NCBI RefSeq assembly: GCF_014356525.2
Contig: NC_052505.1
Location: forward strand, 9,984,171-10,048,170
Origin: Nilaparvata lugens
Lineage: Eukaryota; Arthropoda; Insecta; Hemiptera; Delphacidae
Direction of reading: 5' to 3'
DNA length: 64,000 nucleotides
The notes beneath the pieces are model-generated. The model searched no databases, was not told the origin of the DNA, and was given only the letters and a program-made list of their open reading frames with translations. Position numbers and translations under genes: made by a program. Shown one piece after another: positions 12,293 through 23,110 of the stretch (its first letter is position 1; each line of letters opens with the position of its first letter).

Positions 12293-12380
12293 CTAAGACA
12301 AGAAGGAGAAAGGAAAGAGAAGAAGACATGCCATTAGCTAAGATAAGAAGGAGAAAGAAAAGAGAAGAAACATGCAATTA
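12293..12380 (+). repeat. Two-copy tandem repeat, about 44-bp period
   Basis: GCTAAGACAAGAAGGAGAAA near 12293 recurs as GCTAAGATAAGAAGGAGAAA near 12337, each followed by AGAGAAGAA..CATGC.ATTA. Confidence 0.75.
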
Positions 12381-12825
12381 AAGGCGGTGACGACGCGATG
12401 AACATAACGACGCAGTGACACACATTTCAAAGCTCATTTCCCTTTCACACAGCTTGGACACTGCAGAGAACAGAGGTGTATATTGTAGAGGGCCTCTTCC
12501 TGGTGCAGTGTGTGCTGTTCGGCTTAGGCTTCTCACTAACTCTGAATCAGGAATTCCATTGAGAATTCCCAGCCAATAACACCGGCAAGACACACATTCT
12601 ATCACTTTCACATTATCAGGTTCACACTCTCTCTATCCGCTTATCAGTTTCTCCGATCTTCTTTCTATTATTGTACTGAACTTTTATGTTCCCCTCCAAG
12701 TAAATAATCAGTGAATAAAATTAATAATGGTTTCCTTCAAGTAATCGATTATTCTTCTGGCTTGTGGGACATTACATGCATGCATTGAAAAGTTTGGAAA
12801 ATTCCTGATGTAATGGAAAGAGTGA
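12381..12825. other. Unassigned, locally GC-richer DNA
   Basis: A 77-codon minus-strand frame (12378-12611) crosses a GC-richer patch. It has no recognisable domain and I do not call it a gene. Confidence 0.3.
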
Positions 12826-12965
12826 AGGAAAAGAAGTAACTCGATCGTGGAAGTTACTCCTTCTATTAATCCAAATGGTAGACCTGGTCACCTGTAATAG
12901 TCAGACAATGAGACTCTCTTTAATTAATGTAATGTGTTTAATGTGACATGAATGTCATTTTAGAG
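12826..12965 (+). repeat. Diverged direct repeat, copy 1
   Basis: Related to 13548-13660. Shared order: AACTC.ATCGTGGAA.TTACTC, CC.GGTCACCTGTAA and CAGACAAT.AGACT. The element type is unknown. Confidence 0.6.
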
Positions 12966-13228
12966 TTCAATTCAATTTACTTTTTCCTTCTGAATACAAT
13001 TCAAAGCAGTTACATAGAATCAAGTTTAAAGCATAGAATCAAGCAATAAAGTTTATACAATTCAAGAAACGATATAATATACTTACTAAAATCAAACAAC
13101 AAAATATAGAACTATACTAAACAATAAAACTCTTGAGCTATCACAATTTTATTCTTGTATAAAATTCTTGTATCAGAATTCCTAGTTCCTAGGGGGTTCT
13201 GCCATATCTTTCAATCTTAACTAATTTA
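12966..13228. other. Unassigned AT-rich DNA
   Basis: Starts with ATTCAATTCAATTTAC-type sequence, common at LINE 3' regions, but no reverse transcriptase is visible here. Confidence 0.35.
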
Positions 13229-13274
13229 CAGATGGAAATTACAGCATTTCACTTGAATTTTCATTTAATGATGA
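13229..13274. repeat. Foldback family A, short fragment
   Basis: ACAGATGGAAATTACAGCAT followed by TTCACTTGAATTTTCATTTAATG matches the arm end of family A. Confidence 0.5.
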
Positions 13275-13547
13275 TTGTTTATTAATGATAAACAATAAAA
13301 ATAATAATAATGATCATTAATAATAATCGATTGATTGACTTGTTCTTCTTGTTGTTTATATTCATGAACAATTTATTGTTTTTATAAATGACGAACTGCC
13401 AAACAAAATGTAAAAATGTACATGCAAGGATAATTATTGATTATATTGAATGTGTAATCGAACAAAACGTTCTTAGTTAAATTCAAACTGACATTTTAAA
13501 ACATCTCCCCAAATATCATCAACCAATATCACGGAAGAGTAAAGATA

Positions 13548-13660
13548 AAGAAATAACTCAATCGTGGAAATTACTCCTATTAATTGAACAAAAGGTGACC
13601 CGGTCACCTGTAAAAGGCAGACAATAAGACTGTCTATAATGCAATGTCTTTACATTCCAT
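13548..13660 (+). repeat. Diverged direct repeat, copy 2
   Basis: Partner of 12826-12965, sharing the GGTCACCTGTAA core and the flanking motifs in the same order. Confidence 0.6.
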
Positions 13661-14462
13661 TTACTAAAGGAATGTAATTCAAATTCATTGAATGTAAAAT
13701 AATTTATTCAATAATTGCATTAATACCAATACGTTACGCGTCTTTCCAATATCGTGTTTGTGAATTTGTACTGACTCGTGAAAACGTTCTCAGCCAAGCT
13801 CGCTTTGGTCACTAAGCTAAAGAAGCCAATCAGAACAGTATAATTATTCTAGTAGCGCGTTTTAAGTTTCTGATTCACACAACGATTTTGGAATCATTTC
13901 TAAGAATCGCTTCCCGGTGGAAGCTTTAGCTGTAGGTCCATTAATAATCTCATTAGTCCATTAAACTCTCATTATCATCCGTCTCATCACCCACTCTCAA
14001 GCCTGGAGCTAATTTTGGCATCACCCTCAACAAAAAAGAGAGCATAGGCTGAATAGAATTACAAATCTTAGTTCTTTCAAGTCTTGAAAATAGCATGAAT
14101 GTCCGAAACATGTTGTGATAAAATAATTAAAAAAGGGTACTGATATTTGTATTGCTAAGTAGCCCTAAATAGAAAAGAGATAAGAGAGCATAAGCCCACG
14201 TATGTGAAGTTGACCAGCATGATAACAGCCCGCCAAATTAATATACGGTATATAAATTAAATAAATTGAATTGAATCTAGGAAATTTTGAATAAGCTCAA
14301 ATAAGAATGACAATATCATAATATCTGAACACCTGAACATGATTTTTTTTTATTTCATCCAATGCAGGTACTCCAATTGTGGAACAATTGACTTTAGTTG
14401 TCACTACTATAATCACAATATTTGAATAGGGTGATTCATTTTATTACATCTTTCAAAATCTT
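13661..14462. other. Unassigned DNA
   Basis: No exon or repeat that I can support. Confidence 0.4.
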
Positions 14463-14990
14463 CAACTAATCACAAGCGACTAACACCTTCATAGTAAACA
14501 GTTTTTAAAACGTCAAAATTTGAAATTCTTTTTGTTCCTTTTGAGTGAAAATGGACTAAATTTCATAAAAGTGGAATCATAACCCTATTTCGGACTTTTA
14601 AAATGTTATCTAAATTAAGGAGAGAAATAATACAAGAAGTATTCTTAGTTTTTCTCTCCCAGTCAGTGCTTTCCTGTAAAATAAATAAAAAGCCCCTTCA
14701 ATTTCATTGGTCCATAACAAACGCATATTGTCCCATAGACTGCTGCATTTTATCAAACAAATACGGTACTACGCCAAACAAATCCCTCCTCCTACTCCCA
14801 AACAGCTCCAACTCCTCGACCAATCACAAGCGATTAACACCTTCGTAGTAGACGCCTCTTCACTCTGATTGGTTGTTCACAAAAATAAGGAGTCACTCAA
14901 CCGCCATTTTGTAGTACGGAGCTATTCCAACCAATTGTCAATCATTCTCAATTACAGTCGAATTGTTTTGAAGAAATGGCGAATCTGGCC
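14463..14990. repeat. Dispersed repeat with internal duplication
   Basis: AATCACAAGCGACTAACACC near 14469 recurs as AATCACAAGCGATTAACACC near 14822. The stretch at 14514-14580, with GTGAAAATGGACTAAATTT, recurs at 30292-30360. Near 14866 CTCTGATTGGTTGT is a loose inverse of CGACCAATCACAAG, suggesting a decayed foldback element. The open frames here are not supported as genes. Confidence 0.55.
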
Positions 14991-15376
14991 TACTAAAACG
15001 GAGATGATTAATAATTGTGAATGGTGGAAACAGTCTAAGAATAAGAATATTTTATTTTCCCAAGAAAAATTACATGATTGCATGAGATATTGTCATAATA
15101 GTTATAATATTCAACTATATTTTAATATATTTATACACAATATACATATAAGTCATAATGAAATCAAATTATACATTTTTTAAAGTCAGAATAAAGATGA
15201 CTTTTCATTACCTAGTCTGATTAGAATAAGATGATAGTAGTATAAGGATAAGCCAATACTAAGCAGCCACCCTTTCAATTTACGCTTGCAGACTGCTTCG
15301 ATGTGGGATGGAGAGAAACGTTGAAGAAATTATAATATTTTAGTGTGACCACTGAATTATTTCATACACTTATAAC
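14991..15376. other. Unassigned AT-rich DNA
   Basis: A 104-codon frame (14869-15183, +) is AT-driven with no domain. Nothing else recognised. Confidence 0.4.
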
Positions 15377-15411
15377 TTTGAAACCTACACCTACGGTGTA
15401 GGTGTTTCAAA
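15377..15411. repeat. Hairpin
   Basis: TTTGAAACCTACACC is mirrored by GGTGTAGGTGTTTCAAA around a very short loop. Two extra bases on one side break perfect symmetry. Confidence 0.6.
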
Positions 15412-15556
15412 GGCAAGATATATTTGAGGAGACAATCACTGTACTGAATAAAATAAATGATGAAGAATAAAAGACAAAATTCAGAGAATGCACATTAAAA
15501 ATAGCGGGGTATATCAAGAAATACCATTGCAAGACAGCGGTTCTAGATCATGATAG

Positions 15557-15598
15557 CTTTGATTATGGATACGTTTAAAAACTTATCCATAATCAAAG
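15557..15598. repeat. Hairpin with 15-bp perfect arms
   Basis: CTTTGATTATGGATA (15557-15571) and its exact inverse TATCCATAATCAAAG (15584-15598) flank a 12-bp loop. The arm sequence also occurs near 6494. Confidence 0.8.
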
Positions 15599-15661
15599 AT
15601 AATAGTGAATAAGTTTAGTAAAGCCTGGGCCTCACTTATTATGCAGCGATACGATCCTACT

Positions 15662-15712
15662 CATGTCCGATATATCTGTGGGGTGGTGGGACAGATCATA
15701 TGACGGACATGT
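15662..15712. repeat. Short foldback
   Basis: CATGTCCGATATATCTGT is mirrored by ACAGATCATATGACGGACATG around a loop GGGGTGGTGGG. No coding capacity. Confidence 0.65.
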
Positions 15713-17911
15713 GTGGCATGCACCAATCTAGGCCGTTGTCATCACTGACCATAATAATAATTATGTGATCGGATTGGAAAACTGCATGATAACTGCATTA
15801 AGCCCGTTGAAGTCTTCTTTTTCTTTACTAGCAGTAATGAAATAATTTGAAAGATTTTCATTCACGTTCCAACCCTAGAACAGTTTCTCAAATTTTAGGT
15901 GAATACTATCAGAATAAAAATAACAACACGGTACAGTAAATAATTGATAACAAAGCACTAGATCTATCACTATGAACATGGGGAATTTAGTGAGACTCCC
16001 AATTCGGTCATAAGGACTGGACTAGATAACTCGTAGCTCCATATTGCCTGGTACACTATCTCACTTGTTTATATTGCACGTTAAACAACAACTAATTTTT
16101 TAGTTGACATAACTTGGAACTCTTCCATAGAAGGTACTCAGAAAAACCTTACTTGGAAGCTCTTACGTAAAATGTCCAGGAATCTATTAAAATTCCTGGC
16201 AACGCTGGAATGTGCTGTTATTCCAGTCAGGTATTTGATGAAAGTTGATTTATCACAACAAACAAAAAACACATCAAGTTTCAGTTAATCATAATAATTA
16301 CAATTGAAATCTGAACTTTGTGGTGCACAACATTTTCCTTATTATTTGTTAAGGGTGTTTAATAGATCATTCCATGAATTATTTCACATTAATGAGCATG
16401 TTGAAAGTTAACTTTCCATTCCAGATGGGAAAATAATTATATTTTTATTCAGTTTCAGTTATTTTCACACCACTTTAATAAGAGATTCAATTATTTGTAA
16501 CACGTTCAGAAGCCCCTCTATTACCAAACATCACAATTGACAAACAAATCATATATTTAAAAAAATGATTATTAATCTTTATTGTATGTGTTCTCAACTG
16601 AGCATTTATTCCATATATTACTCAAGGAATATACAATATTATTACTTGACGTAGCTTATAGCTGAAAGGGATTCCCCCAACATTTTAGCACATAATGCTA
16701 TCATCCATGACATCTCTGTCTCGTTTCCAAAACCCAAATACCATTATTCACTGCAGCTCCAAATATTTGACTTATCCGCTTATTCATGACAATCGTTAAG
16801 CTCATCTTCATTCTATATTCAATGACCTTTTCTCAGTTCTGACATACTATGGTTCGTTATTGTGAGTAACTGATAAGAAAGATAATGCACCTTTTTCTGA
16901 CATACGGTGTTTGGTTATTATGGGAAATATATAAGAACGATGGAGAGCACCCTTCCAAGGTGGTAACAGAATGATAAGAAGGAATATGTGAGCTGAGCCT
17001 CGGATGAAACGTGTAAATGGGTGAAGGTCAAAGGAAGGTCACATTACGGGATCGACCTTGGTCATTGAACTGGACCGATCAGAGCTTCCCGTTAGAGGCG
17101 CACCCAAAGTCAGGAGAAGTTTTAGTTTTCTCCTTCTTCTTCATTACCTTCATCTGCTTCTTCAACTTCTTTCTCCTTTTCTCCTTCTTATTCTTAATCT
17201 CCTTCGTGGTCAAAATAAAATAATTTGATTTTGACCACGGCCAAAGTCAAAGTCAGGGCCAGCTACCCATTTCATATTACTTCACTCTCCGTCTGTCTTT
17301 ACTGCTAGCCTATAAGACAGCCCTATAGCCCTACAGCCTAAGACAGTTCCTATAGCCATAGAGTAAAGATACCGTTCAAGATTATTTGTCTCTGCTATAA
17401 CTTTCATTACATGTAGATGCTTGCTGAGGCTGCTCCCTTCCAATCATCTAGCTAGATCAGTTCACAAACGAATTTAGTTTCAGTTATTGTTATTGGGTTG
17501 TTTTGAATTTGAGAATTCTCCAACAACCGTGTGCTGTATTAATTTGATTTTCAATAAGATGTTTTTCGATAGTTGATAGCTATATTTATAAACGGTTCCA
17601 AAAAACGTTATTAGCCAAAGCAAGAAGCAAGCTTCAATTTCCTAGCAGCCATTAACAAGAACTAATCAAAATAGTTCTTGAGAATTTTTTACAAAAAATA
17701 TGGTATCAAGTATGATTATCCTCGTAGATTCCTTAGGCCTTATTATCTGTCTGCTTGAAAAATATTGATTTGATGAGACCAAATGACAATTTTCAATAAC
17801 AAGCGTTTTCATTGTTTCAGCAATAGGAGATTTCAACTCATGAAGGAGTTCTGAGAAATATACCACGTACCTAAAAGGTAAGAGAAATGGAAATAGTTAT
17901 TTGTGCAACTA
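15713..17911. other. Unassigned AT-rich DNA
   Basis: No supported gene. A somewhat GC-richer patch lies at 17015-17110. Small open frames at 17017-17223 (+) and 17666-17866 (-) show no recognisable domain. No repeat matched elsewhere in the window. Confidence 0.4.
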
Positions 17912-18013
17912 GTGCGCAAAGTGACAGTTTGCTGCACCGAAAGAAACGTTTACGCCCGAGCCGTAGGCGAGGGCGGAATGGTTTCTTGAGTGCAGCAGAG
18001 GAACTTTGCGCAC
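17912..18013. repeat. Foldback element with GC-rich loop
   Basis: GTGCGCAAAGTGACAGTTTG..CTGCAC is mirrored by GTGCAGCAGAGGAACTTTGCGCAC. The loop has its own hairpin, CGCCCGAGCC/GGCGAGGGCG. The locally high GC inside AT-rich DNA marks it as foreign to its surroundings. Confidence 0.75.
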
Positions 18014-18028
18014 GTATTTCACATTAAG

Positions 18029-18427
18029 TTTTCCTACAGTTACCATTGAATATGAAAAGTGGGTAATTATGGGTAAAATTGCCTGAAATGCATCAAATGT
18101 TTTTCTGTGTAATTTTATTATTGATAAAAACCTTAATTTATTGTCAAATTGAATAAAAATGTTGTCCTTGGTTATAATATATAATACTAATAATTTGCGC
18201 GTTGTGCTTCGTTGCACCTCTGCTCACTATAGCAGCCCAGTCACTGTTACCAACTTCATTTTGATTTTGCTGCACTGTTGCTCCATATAACCTACTAAGT
18301 ATTTTGCGTTGCCATGTTGCAAATCTGGAGTGCAGAAAAATTTTTCCCGCACTAGAGCGGAAAAGTGATTCTTTGCGTTCTGTAATCAGTGCAGCAATGG
18401 CCACTTTTCAACGTAACTGTAGGAAAA
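18029..18427. mobile_element. Non-autonomous TIR element, about 399 bp
   Basis: The left end TTTTCCTACAGTTAC is the inverse of the right end GTAACTGTAGGAAAA. Both ends continue into GAAAAGTGG-type sequence. Two minus-strand open frames (17909-18217 and 18144-18404) overlap it but encode nothing recognisable. It abuts the foldback at 17912-18013 and shares the GTGCAGCA motif with it, so the two may form one composite element. Confidence 0.65.
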
Positions 18428-18486
18428 GAATAATAGTTTGTAATATTATATGAATATGTATAACTATATTAATTATTATGAATAAT

Positions 18487-18700
18487 TCTATAGATGGAAA
18501 TCACTGAGATATTGCAATAATTATTCAAATTTTAATGAATTAATTAGTATTAAACGAAAATCCAAATTAAATGCTGTGATTCATTTCGAAGACTTCTACT
18601 ACTGCAAATATTTACAACAGGGTAAACAGCTAGATGGAAATTCGATCCATTTTTAATTTGTATTTTCGTTTAGTGATAATAAATAATTCTATCTTATAAA
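18487..18700 (+). repeat. Foldback family A, partial copy
   Basis: Contains the outer flank (TATAGATGGAAATCACTGAG), one full arm and the start of a second arm fragment with ATTTTCGTTTAGTGATAAT. The loop is missing. It shows that the family's left end lies outside the arms. Confidence 0.75.
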
Positions 18701-19622
18701 TAGAGAGAAGCATTAAAATTTGCTTTCAACTTTGAGGGAAAGGGTCAGGCACAAGTAGAAAACTCAGTCATGCACCTACAAAATTTTTACAGTAGAATTT
18801 TTATTGTTAGTAGTTTTCCAATTTTGAGGAAATTGATGTTATGATGTGTCAAAACAAGATTCAGCTCCAGTTTTTCTTAACGGGGGTTTGATATTATCAA
18901 GAAGTTACTCGTTATCTTTAACAAGAAAAACTTTTAATGAAAATTATGGAGAATTATAAAAATGATGCACAGTTCCAATCAACATCTACAGAATAATTAA
19001 AAATAACGTACCGGTAGTATTCTTTCATTTATCCCAGTTTGTTCCAGAAACGAAATTATGAGAGATTTTTGGAGAAGAGTTAAATGTTAGATATTGCTAA
19101 TTTAAAAGTTTTTTTTCGAAACAGGAGACGTTTTTCCAATCACAAATCAATTTGTTTCTCAATCTGCAGTTCAAAACGTATGTGAAAATAGCACTTGAAT
19201 ATCTGCTAAGAACCATTCGAGAACATTTACTAATAGGTTGATTTTGCCATCTTTGTAACGGAAGAGAATGTTTTTTGTGAGTACATGAATGCTAACGGTG
19301 CGCTTACAAGAGGTTCCGCATTGTCGAAGTAGCTGATAAGCCTGTTCCATTAAACTAAGCACTTGTCACAGGACTTAGCCCATGGATCGACTTCCACTGA
19401 ACGTATCATCAAGTACCTCAAAGACCTAGTTCATACTTTATCAGTTTATCCAGAAACACTCACGATTTCCCTTTTCTTCATTGTCATTCTGCCCAACACC
19501 CTAGAGTTTAGAAGAATAGAAAAAGGCTCTCTAAACAAATTACTACATAAATTAGTACTTATGTTTTCTCTATGCTAACAACCTCAAGTCCAAAGTATAT
19601 ATAAATAATAAAGGAATAACAA
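18701..19622. other. Unassigned AT-rich DNA
   Basis: Small open frames around 19171-19578 have no recognisable domain. No repeat seen. Confidence 0.4.
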
Positions 19623-19833
19623 TCTATAATATAATAAAGGAAAGAATCGGCTTGTCGTAGGGGATAGGAAATTCACGAATCACGTCTGAACTGATTAACA
19701 TGAAATTCTACATATGGATTCTTAATTTACCGAGGATAATTATAGGCCTATTTTCAATTTTTCAAGATTTCATAACTTTTTCAGTTTTTCAAGTTTTTAA
19801 TTAGACCCTTGCGGAGCACGGGTTACCTGCTAG
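19623..19833 (+). mobile_element. Non-autonomous Helitron-like element, 211 bp
   Basis: Begins TCTATAATATAATAAAGGAA and ends CTAG, sitting between a host A (19622) and T (19834) as Helitrons do. About 10 bases before the end is a hairpin, ACCCTTGCGGAGCACGGGT, with stems ACCC/GGGT and TGC/GCA, the usual Helitron 3' signal. There is no target duplication and no Rep/helicase frame. A related copy is at 21446-21679. Confidence 0.75.
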
Positions 19834-20507
19834 TCATGAATATTGACAATCTATCCTTCCTAGAGACTTCATTATATCATTTTCGTTCAGTGACAACTGT
19901 AATATGAACCATTTATATAAAAGTTATGTTTATAATCAACTTTGATTATCATAGGTGTACAGACGTACAGTCATAAAAGACGCAGTCCCACTACAAGTGG
20001 TGTTTTATTGAGAATCATACCTGCATTTCTGCTTATTTTCCTATTTCTATCAATCAATAGCTAACTTCACATTTTTAAAGTCGTCTCGTCTGTTCATCGT
20101 ATCTTTGCTGATAGGAAATCGCTCTTCGATTTCATGTTTGGAGTATCACAGTAGCTTTAATCATATTTGTGTTCAGGATAGAATGTAAGAGAAATAGTCA
20201 GGAGGAAGTGTGGCTAGTGGCTCTTAAAGACGCTACACAGACACACAGTGACTAGTAGCTGCCACTAGCTGCCGCGGGAACGCGGAATTGAAAGTGAACA
20301 GTTCGTCTAGTTCTCAGTTCATCAAGTACCTATTTCGACCATTTCTTGAGATATACTGAAAAATGGGAAGTTGAGCCATTCAGGTCGTTCAGAAGTTAGG
20401 TTGAATGTTAGATGAGGGAAAGGTTAGGGATTAGGCTCTTGCTATAAAATGGTAATAAGCTGGTATTATTCAGGATTTCCTGTTAGTTTTGGAATATTAA
20501 ATAATGA
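19834..20507. other. Unassigned DNA
   Basis: AT-rich, with a GC-richer patch at 20225-20330 containing GTTCTCAGTTC-type sequence that could be a transcription start (arthropod Inr TCAGT). No exon boundary can be fixed, so no promoter is called. Confidence 0.3.
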
Positions 20508-20820
20508 ATCCACTTCCACTGGACTTTCTGGACGCAACAGGAACTTGGCGTACTGAAGTTGCCTACTCGGGTTGATTATGAATAAACTGAGATGTTGAGA
20601 TGTCAATTTGCTGGTATTATTAATAATTTTATAATTAAATATATTCATGATACTGTAAAGTAGACTATCCACTGGACTTTCTGATTCTTATGTTGTATGA
20701 CTCTTATATATGGCTGATTTATGATACTGTACACTATCCAATGGACCCTCTGAAAGCAACAGGAACTCGGCATACTGAAGTTGCCTACCCGGGCTAATTC
20801 TTGATCAACTGAGAACTAGA
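20508..20820 (+). repeat. Diverged direct repeats (20508-20600 and 20728-20820)
   Basis: Both copies read GGACTTTCTGG/GGACCCTCTGA, then GCAACAGGAACT.GGC.TACTGA and GTTGCCTAC.CGGG. The leading GATACTGTA..ACTATCCA.TGGAC motif occurs again between them at 20649, so this is a decayed tandem cluster with about a 220-bp spacing. Confidence 0.7.
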
Positions 20821-21445
20821 TGAAGTGAATGTCACCGCAATAACTCAGTTTCATTTTGCGCGCGGCTCTATTGAACCGAGCTTTATCTTGCAAATCGACA
20901 TGGAATGCTCGTTCGTCAACAACTCACCTACATTGTGGGCCGTCAAAGGTGACGCACACTCGCGCTGATATCCGCCGTGCCACTTAGCCATTCGGGCGAA
21001 CCGTGTGGTGTTCATTGTAGGCCTACATGTAGTCACCCAAAGTCGCTTCGACAAAAGCTGACGGTATATTGAAGTACGTGCTATTGAATAGGATCGGAAG
21101 TGACTCCAATCACGGTATATAGAAGAAGAATAATTAAAAATATTTTCATCTAAATACCGTGACTCCATCTACTTTTAAAAATGCAATTTAATTTATAGGC
21201 CGTGAGTTTTAACATGAACCTCAACCCCTCAAACGGTGAAGGAGTGACTGGTGTGGTAGAGATGTAAGGGTTGGAATGTTCTCTCACACATCTTCTCCTA
21301 TCACTCTGCATTCATAGGGCCAATGTAGAATAATTGTTCGAAGTGAGGGTACCAGCTGGCGAAAGCAAACTGTGCTCCTCATAACTTGCAACACTTCAAA
21401 TACAGTACACAGTATACTTAAATATTATATTGAATTATGTGTACA
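20821..21445. other. Unassigned segment with a 105-codon minus-strand frame
   Basis: The frame 21168-20851 (-) crosses a GC-richer patch and has no recognisable domain, signal peptide or repeat structure. It could be an exon or chance. The remainder to 21445 holds nothing identified. Confidence 0.25.
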
Positions 21446-21679
21446 TCTATAATAAAGGAGAAAATTAGCTTATACACGTGAGGGATAGAAAATTACGAAT
21501 GACGCATCATCACGTCTGAACGTTCCATGGTTTGATTCACTTGAAATTTTGTACATAAATTCTTAATTTTTCGAGGATGGTTATAGGCTTATTATAAATT
21601 ATTTAATATTCCAATAGGTCAAGTTTTCAGTTTGTCAAGTTTTTTATTTGACCCTTGCGGAGCACAGGTTGCCTGCTCC
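21446..21679 (+). mobile_element. Non-autonomous Helitron-like element, decayed 234-bp copy
   Basis: Same order of blocks as 19623-19833: start TCTATAATAAAGGA, CACGTCTGAAC, TTCTTAATTT..CGAGGAT.GTTATAGGC, then CCCTTGCGGAGCAC. The terminal CTAG has decayed to CTCC before a T. It is preceded by A, as expected for insertion between A and T. No coding capacity. Confidence 0.7.
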
Positions 21680-21896
21680 TCATATATTAAATAAATTTTA
21701 TAATTTATTGAAAATGCAATAAATAGTATAAACATTGCACTACGGGAATGAATCAAGCCTCAGGCTTGTGAAGGGGCAGTTGGATTGGGGGAAAAAAGAC
21801 ACGGATATTAGGACTAGGATACACACATATCACAAACATAAAAATTCAAAATTCAAATTCTTTATTTGCCTCAATAATACAATATGAATGTGGGTT
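21680..21896. other. Unassigned DNA, possibly a LINE 3' end
   Basis: AATTCAAATTCTTTATTTGC near 21851 is a motif type often seen at LINE 3' regions. It reads on across the MITE at 21905-22173 into CACACAGACATTCTACT. No reverse transcriptase is visible. Confidence 0.35.
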
Positions 21897-21904
21897 TTGT
21901 GCAA

Positions 21905-22173
21905 TAGGCGCGGATCAAGGACACTGACCTAGGGGGGGGGGTGATTCGGGTAGTCGTCGAACCCCACAGCCCGGAAAATGGAAAATTGCTGAAGTTTTTA
22001 ATAGAAAACAACATTTGAGAGCTTTATTTTTTAATATTAAACATGTTTTTGGATTTTCTCATTCAAATGTCAAGGGGTACTTATTGTTGAACCCTAAATA
22101 AACAATTTTCAATCTCTACTTGGAAAAGTGTTGGTGGGGGGGGGGGTGTTGATCACCCCTGGATCCGTGCCTG
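21905..22173. mobile_element. hAT-type MITE, 269 bp, 8-bp target duplication
   Basis: Flanked by a perfect 8-bp duplication, TTGTGCAA, at 21897-21904 and 22174-22181; 8 bp is the hAT signature. The terminal inverted repeat is TAGGCGCGGATCAAGG on the left and CAGGCACGGATCCAGG on the right (opposite strand). Subterminal poly-G runs lie at 21932-21941 and 22136-22146. No transposase. It sits inside an older repeat. Confidence 0.85.
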
Positions 22174-22224
22174 TTGTGCAAACACACAGACATTCTACTA
22201 ACAAAAGACTATTAGTAGCCATTA

Positions 22225-22308
22225 GAATTCTGCATATGTGATCTCAGTCATTTCAATGACACTACGCATATCTTGCTGAGATCACAGATCACATACATGC
22301 AGAATTTT
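22225..22308. repeat. Short foldback
   Basis: GAATTCTGCATATGTGATCT..CAG is mirrored by CTGAGATCACAGATCACATA..CATGCAGAATTTT. No coding capacity. Confidence 0.65.
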
Positions 22309-22830
22309 CTATAGACAACTTGCAATCAAGATGCTACATGTAATGGAAACGTTGTTAGTTGGGTTATGCGTTGAGCGCATACTACAACGAGAAAGTAGCC
22401 GCGTACAATTAGCTAGCAGACAAGTTTTAGACACTTGATTTTGAAAAATTTCCAAGCTACAGCCCCGACTCGAGTCAGTCGAAGCGAGCATTGAAAAACT
22501 GTTATAATTTCCTCTGAGACGGGTAATTTATGTGCAGAGAAAGTTGACGATTGTCTTTATTACTAATTTGAAGCAGCAAGTAGCGACTGCCGGCCGGCGA
22601 ATTGACTGCTGACTGCTGACTAGCCTTAATTCAGCCTTGGTCGTCGGATGTAGACCGATCAGAACACGTTCGCCATTCAACGTAGGTGAAAGTATTTAAA
22701 CGTTCAATGAACCTTGAAGGATGCTATCATTCCTGAGCATACCGACACTTGCTTCACGCATGCATTTCCTTCAATGCATCCTATTTTTATTATGCGTTGT
22801 TGCTGGACACTAAATGGAATAGTAGGTGGA
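22309..22830. other. Unassigned, GC-richer DNA
   Basis: Includes GCCGGCCGGCGAATTGACTG near 22590 and a GACTGCT triplet-like run. No exon recognised. Confidence 0.35.
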
Positions 22831-23110
22831 AGGTAGCCGTACACCATTATAAAATTCGGTCAGCAGTTATTCACTATCACTAGAATAATCAATGAGAAAC
22901 GGGAGGTAGAGTAATGTAATCTTAAAATCACTTCGCTTATATGGGCTTAATGTAATCTTGTTTAAAGTTTCAAAGGAAAACTCATCAAAAACTTCATACA
23001 ATGAACTTGACAAACATTATCAATGATCTCTCTATAGCCCTCATAATTCCTCCTCACAGCAGATGAGGAACTACCTCAAAGATGTGAACCACCTAAAAGT
23101 TCAGTGAAAC

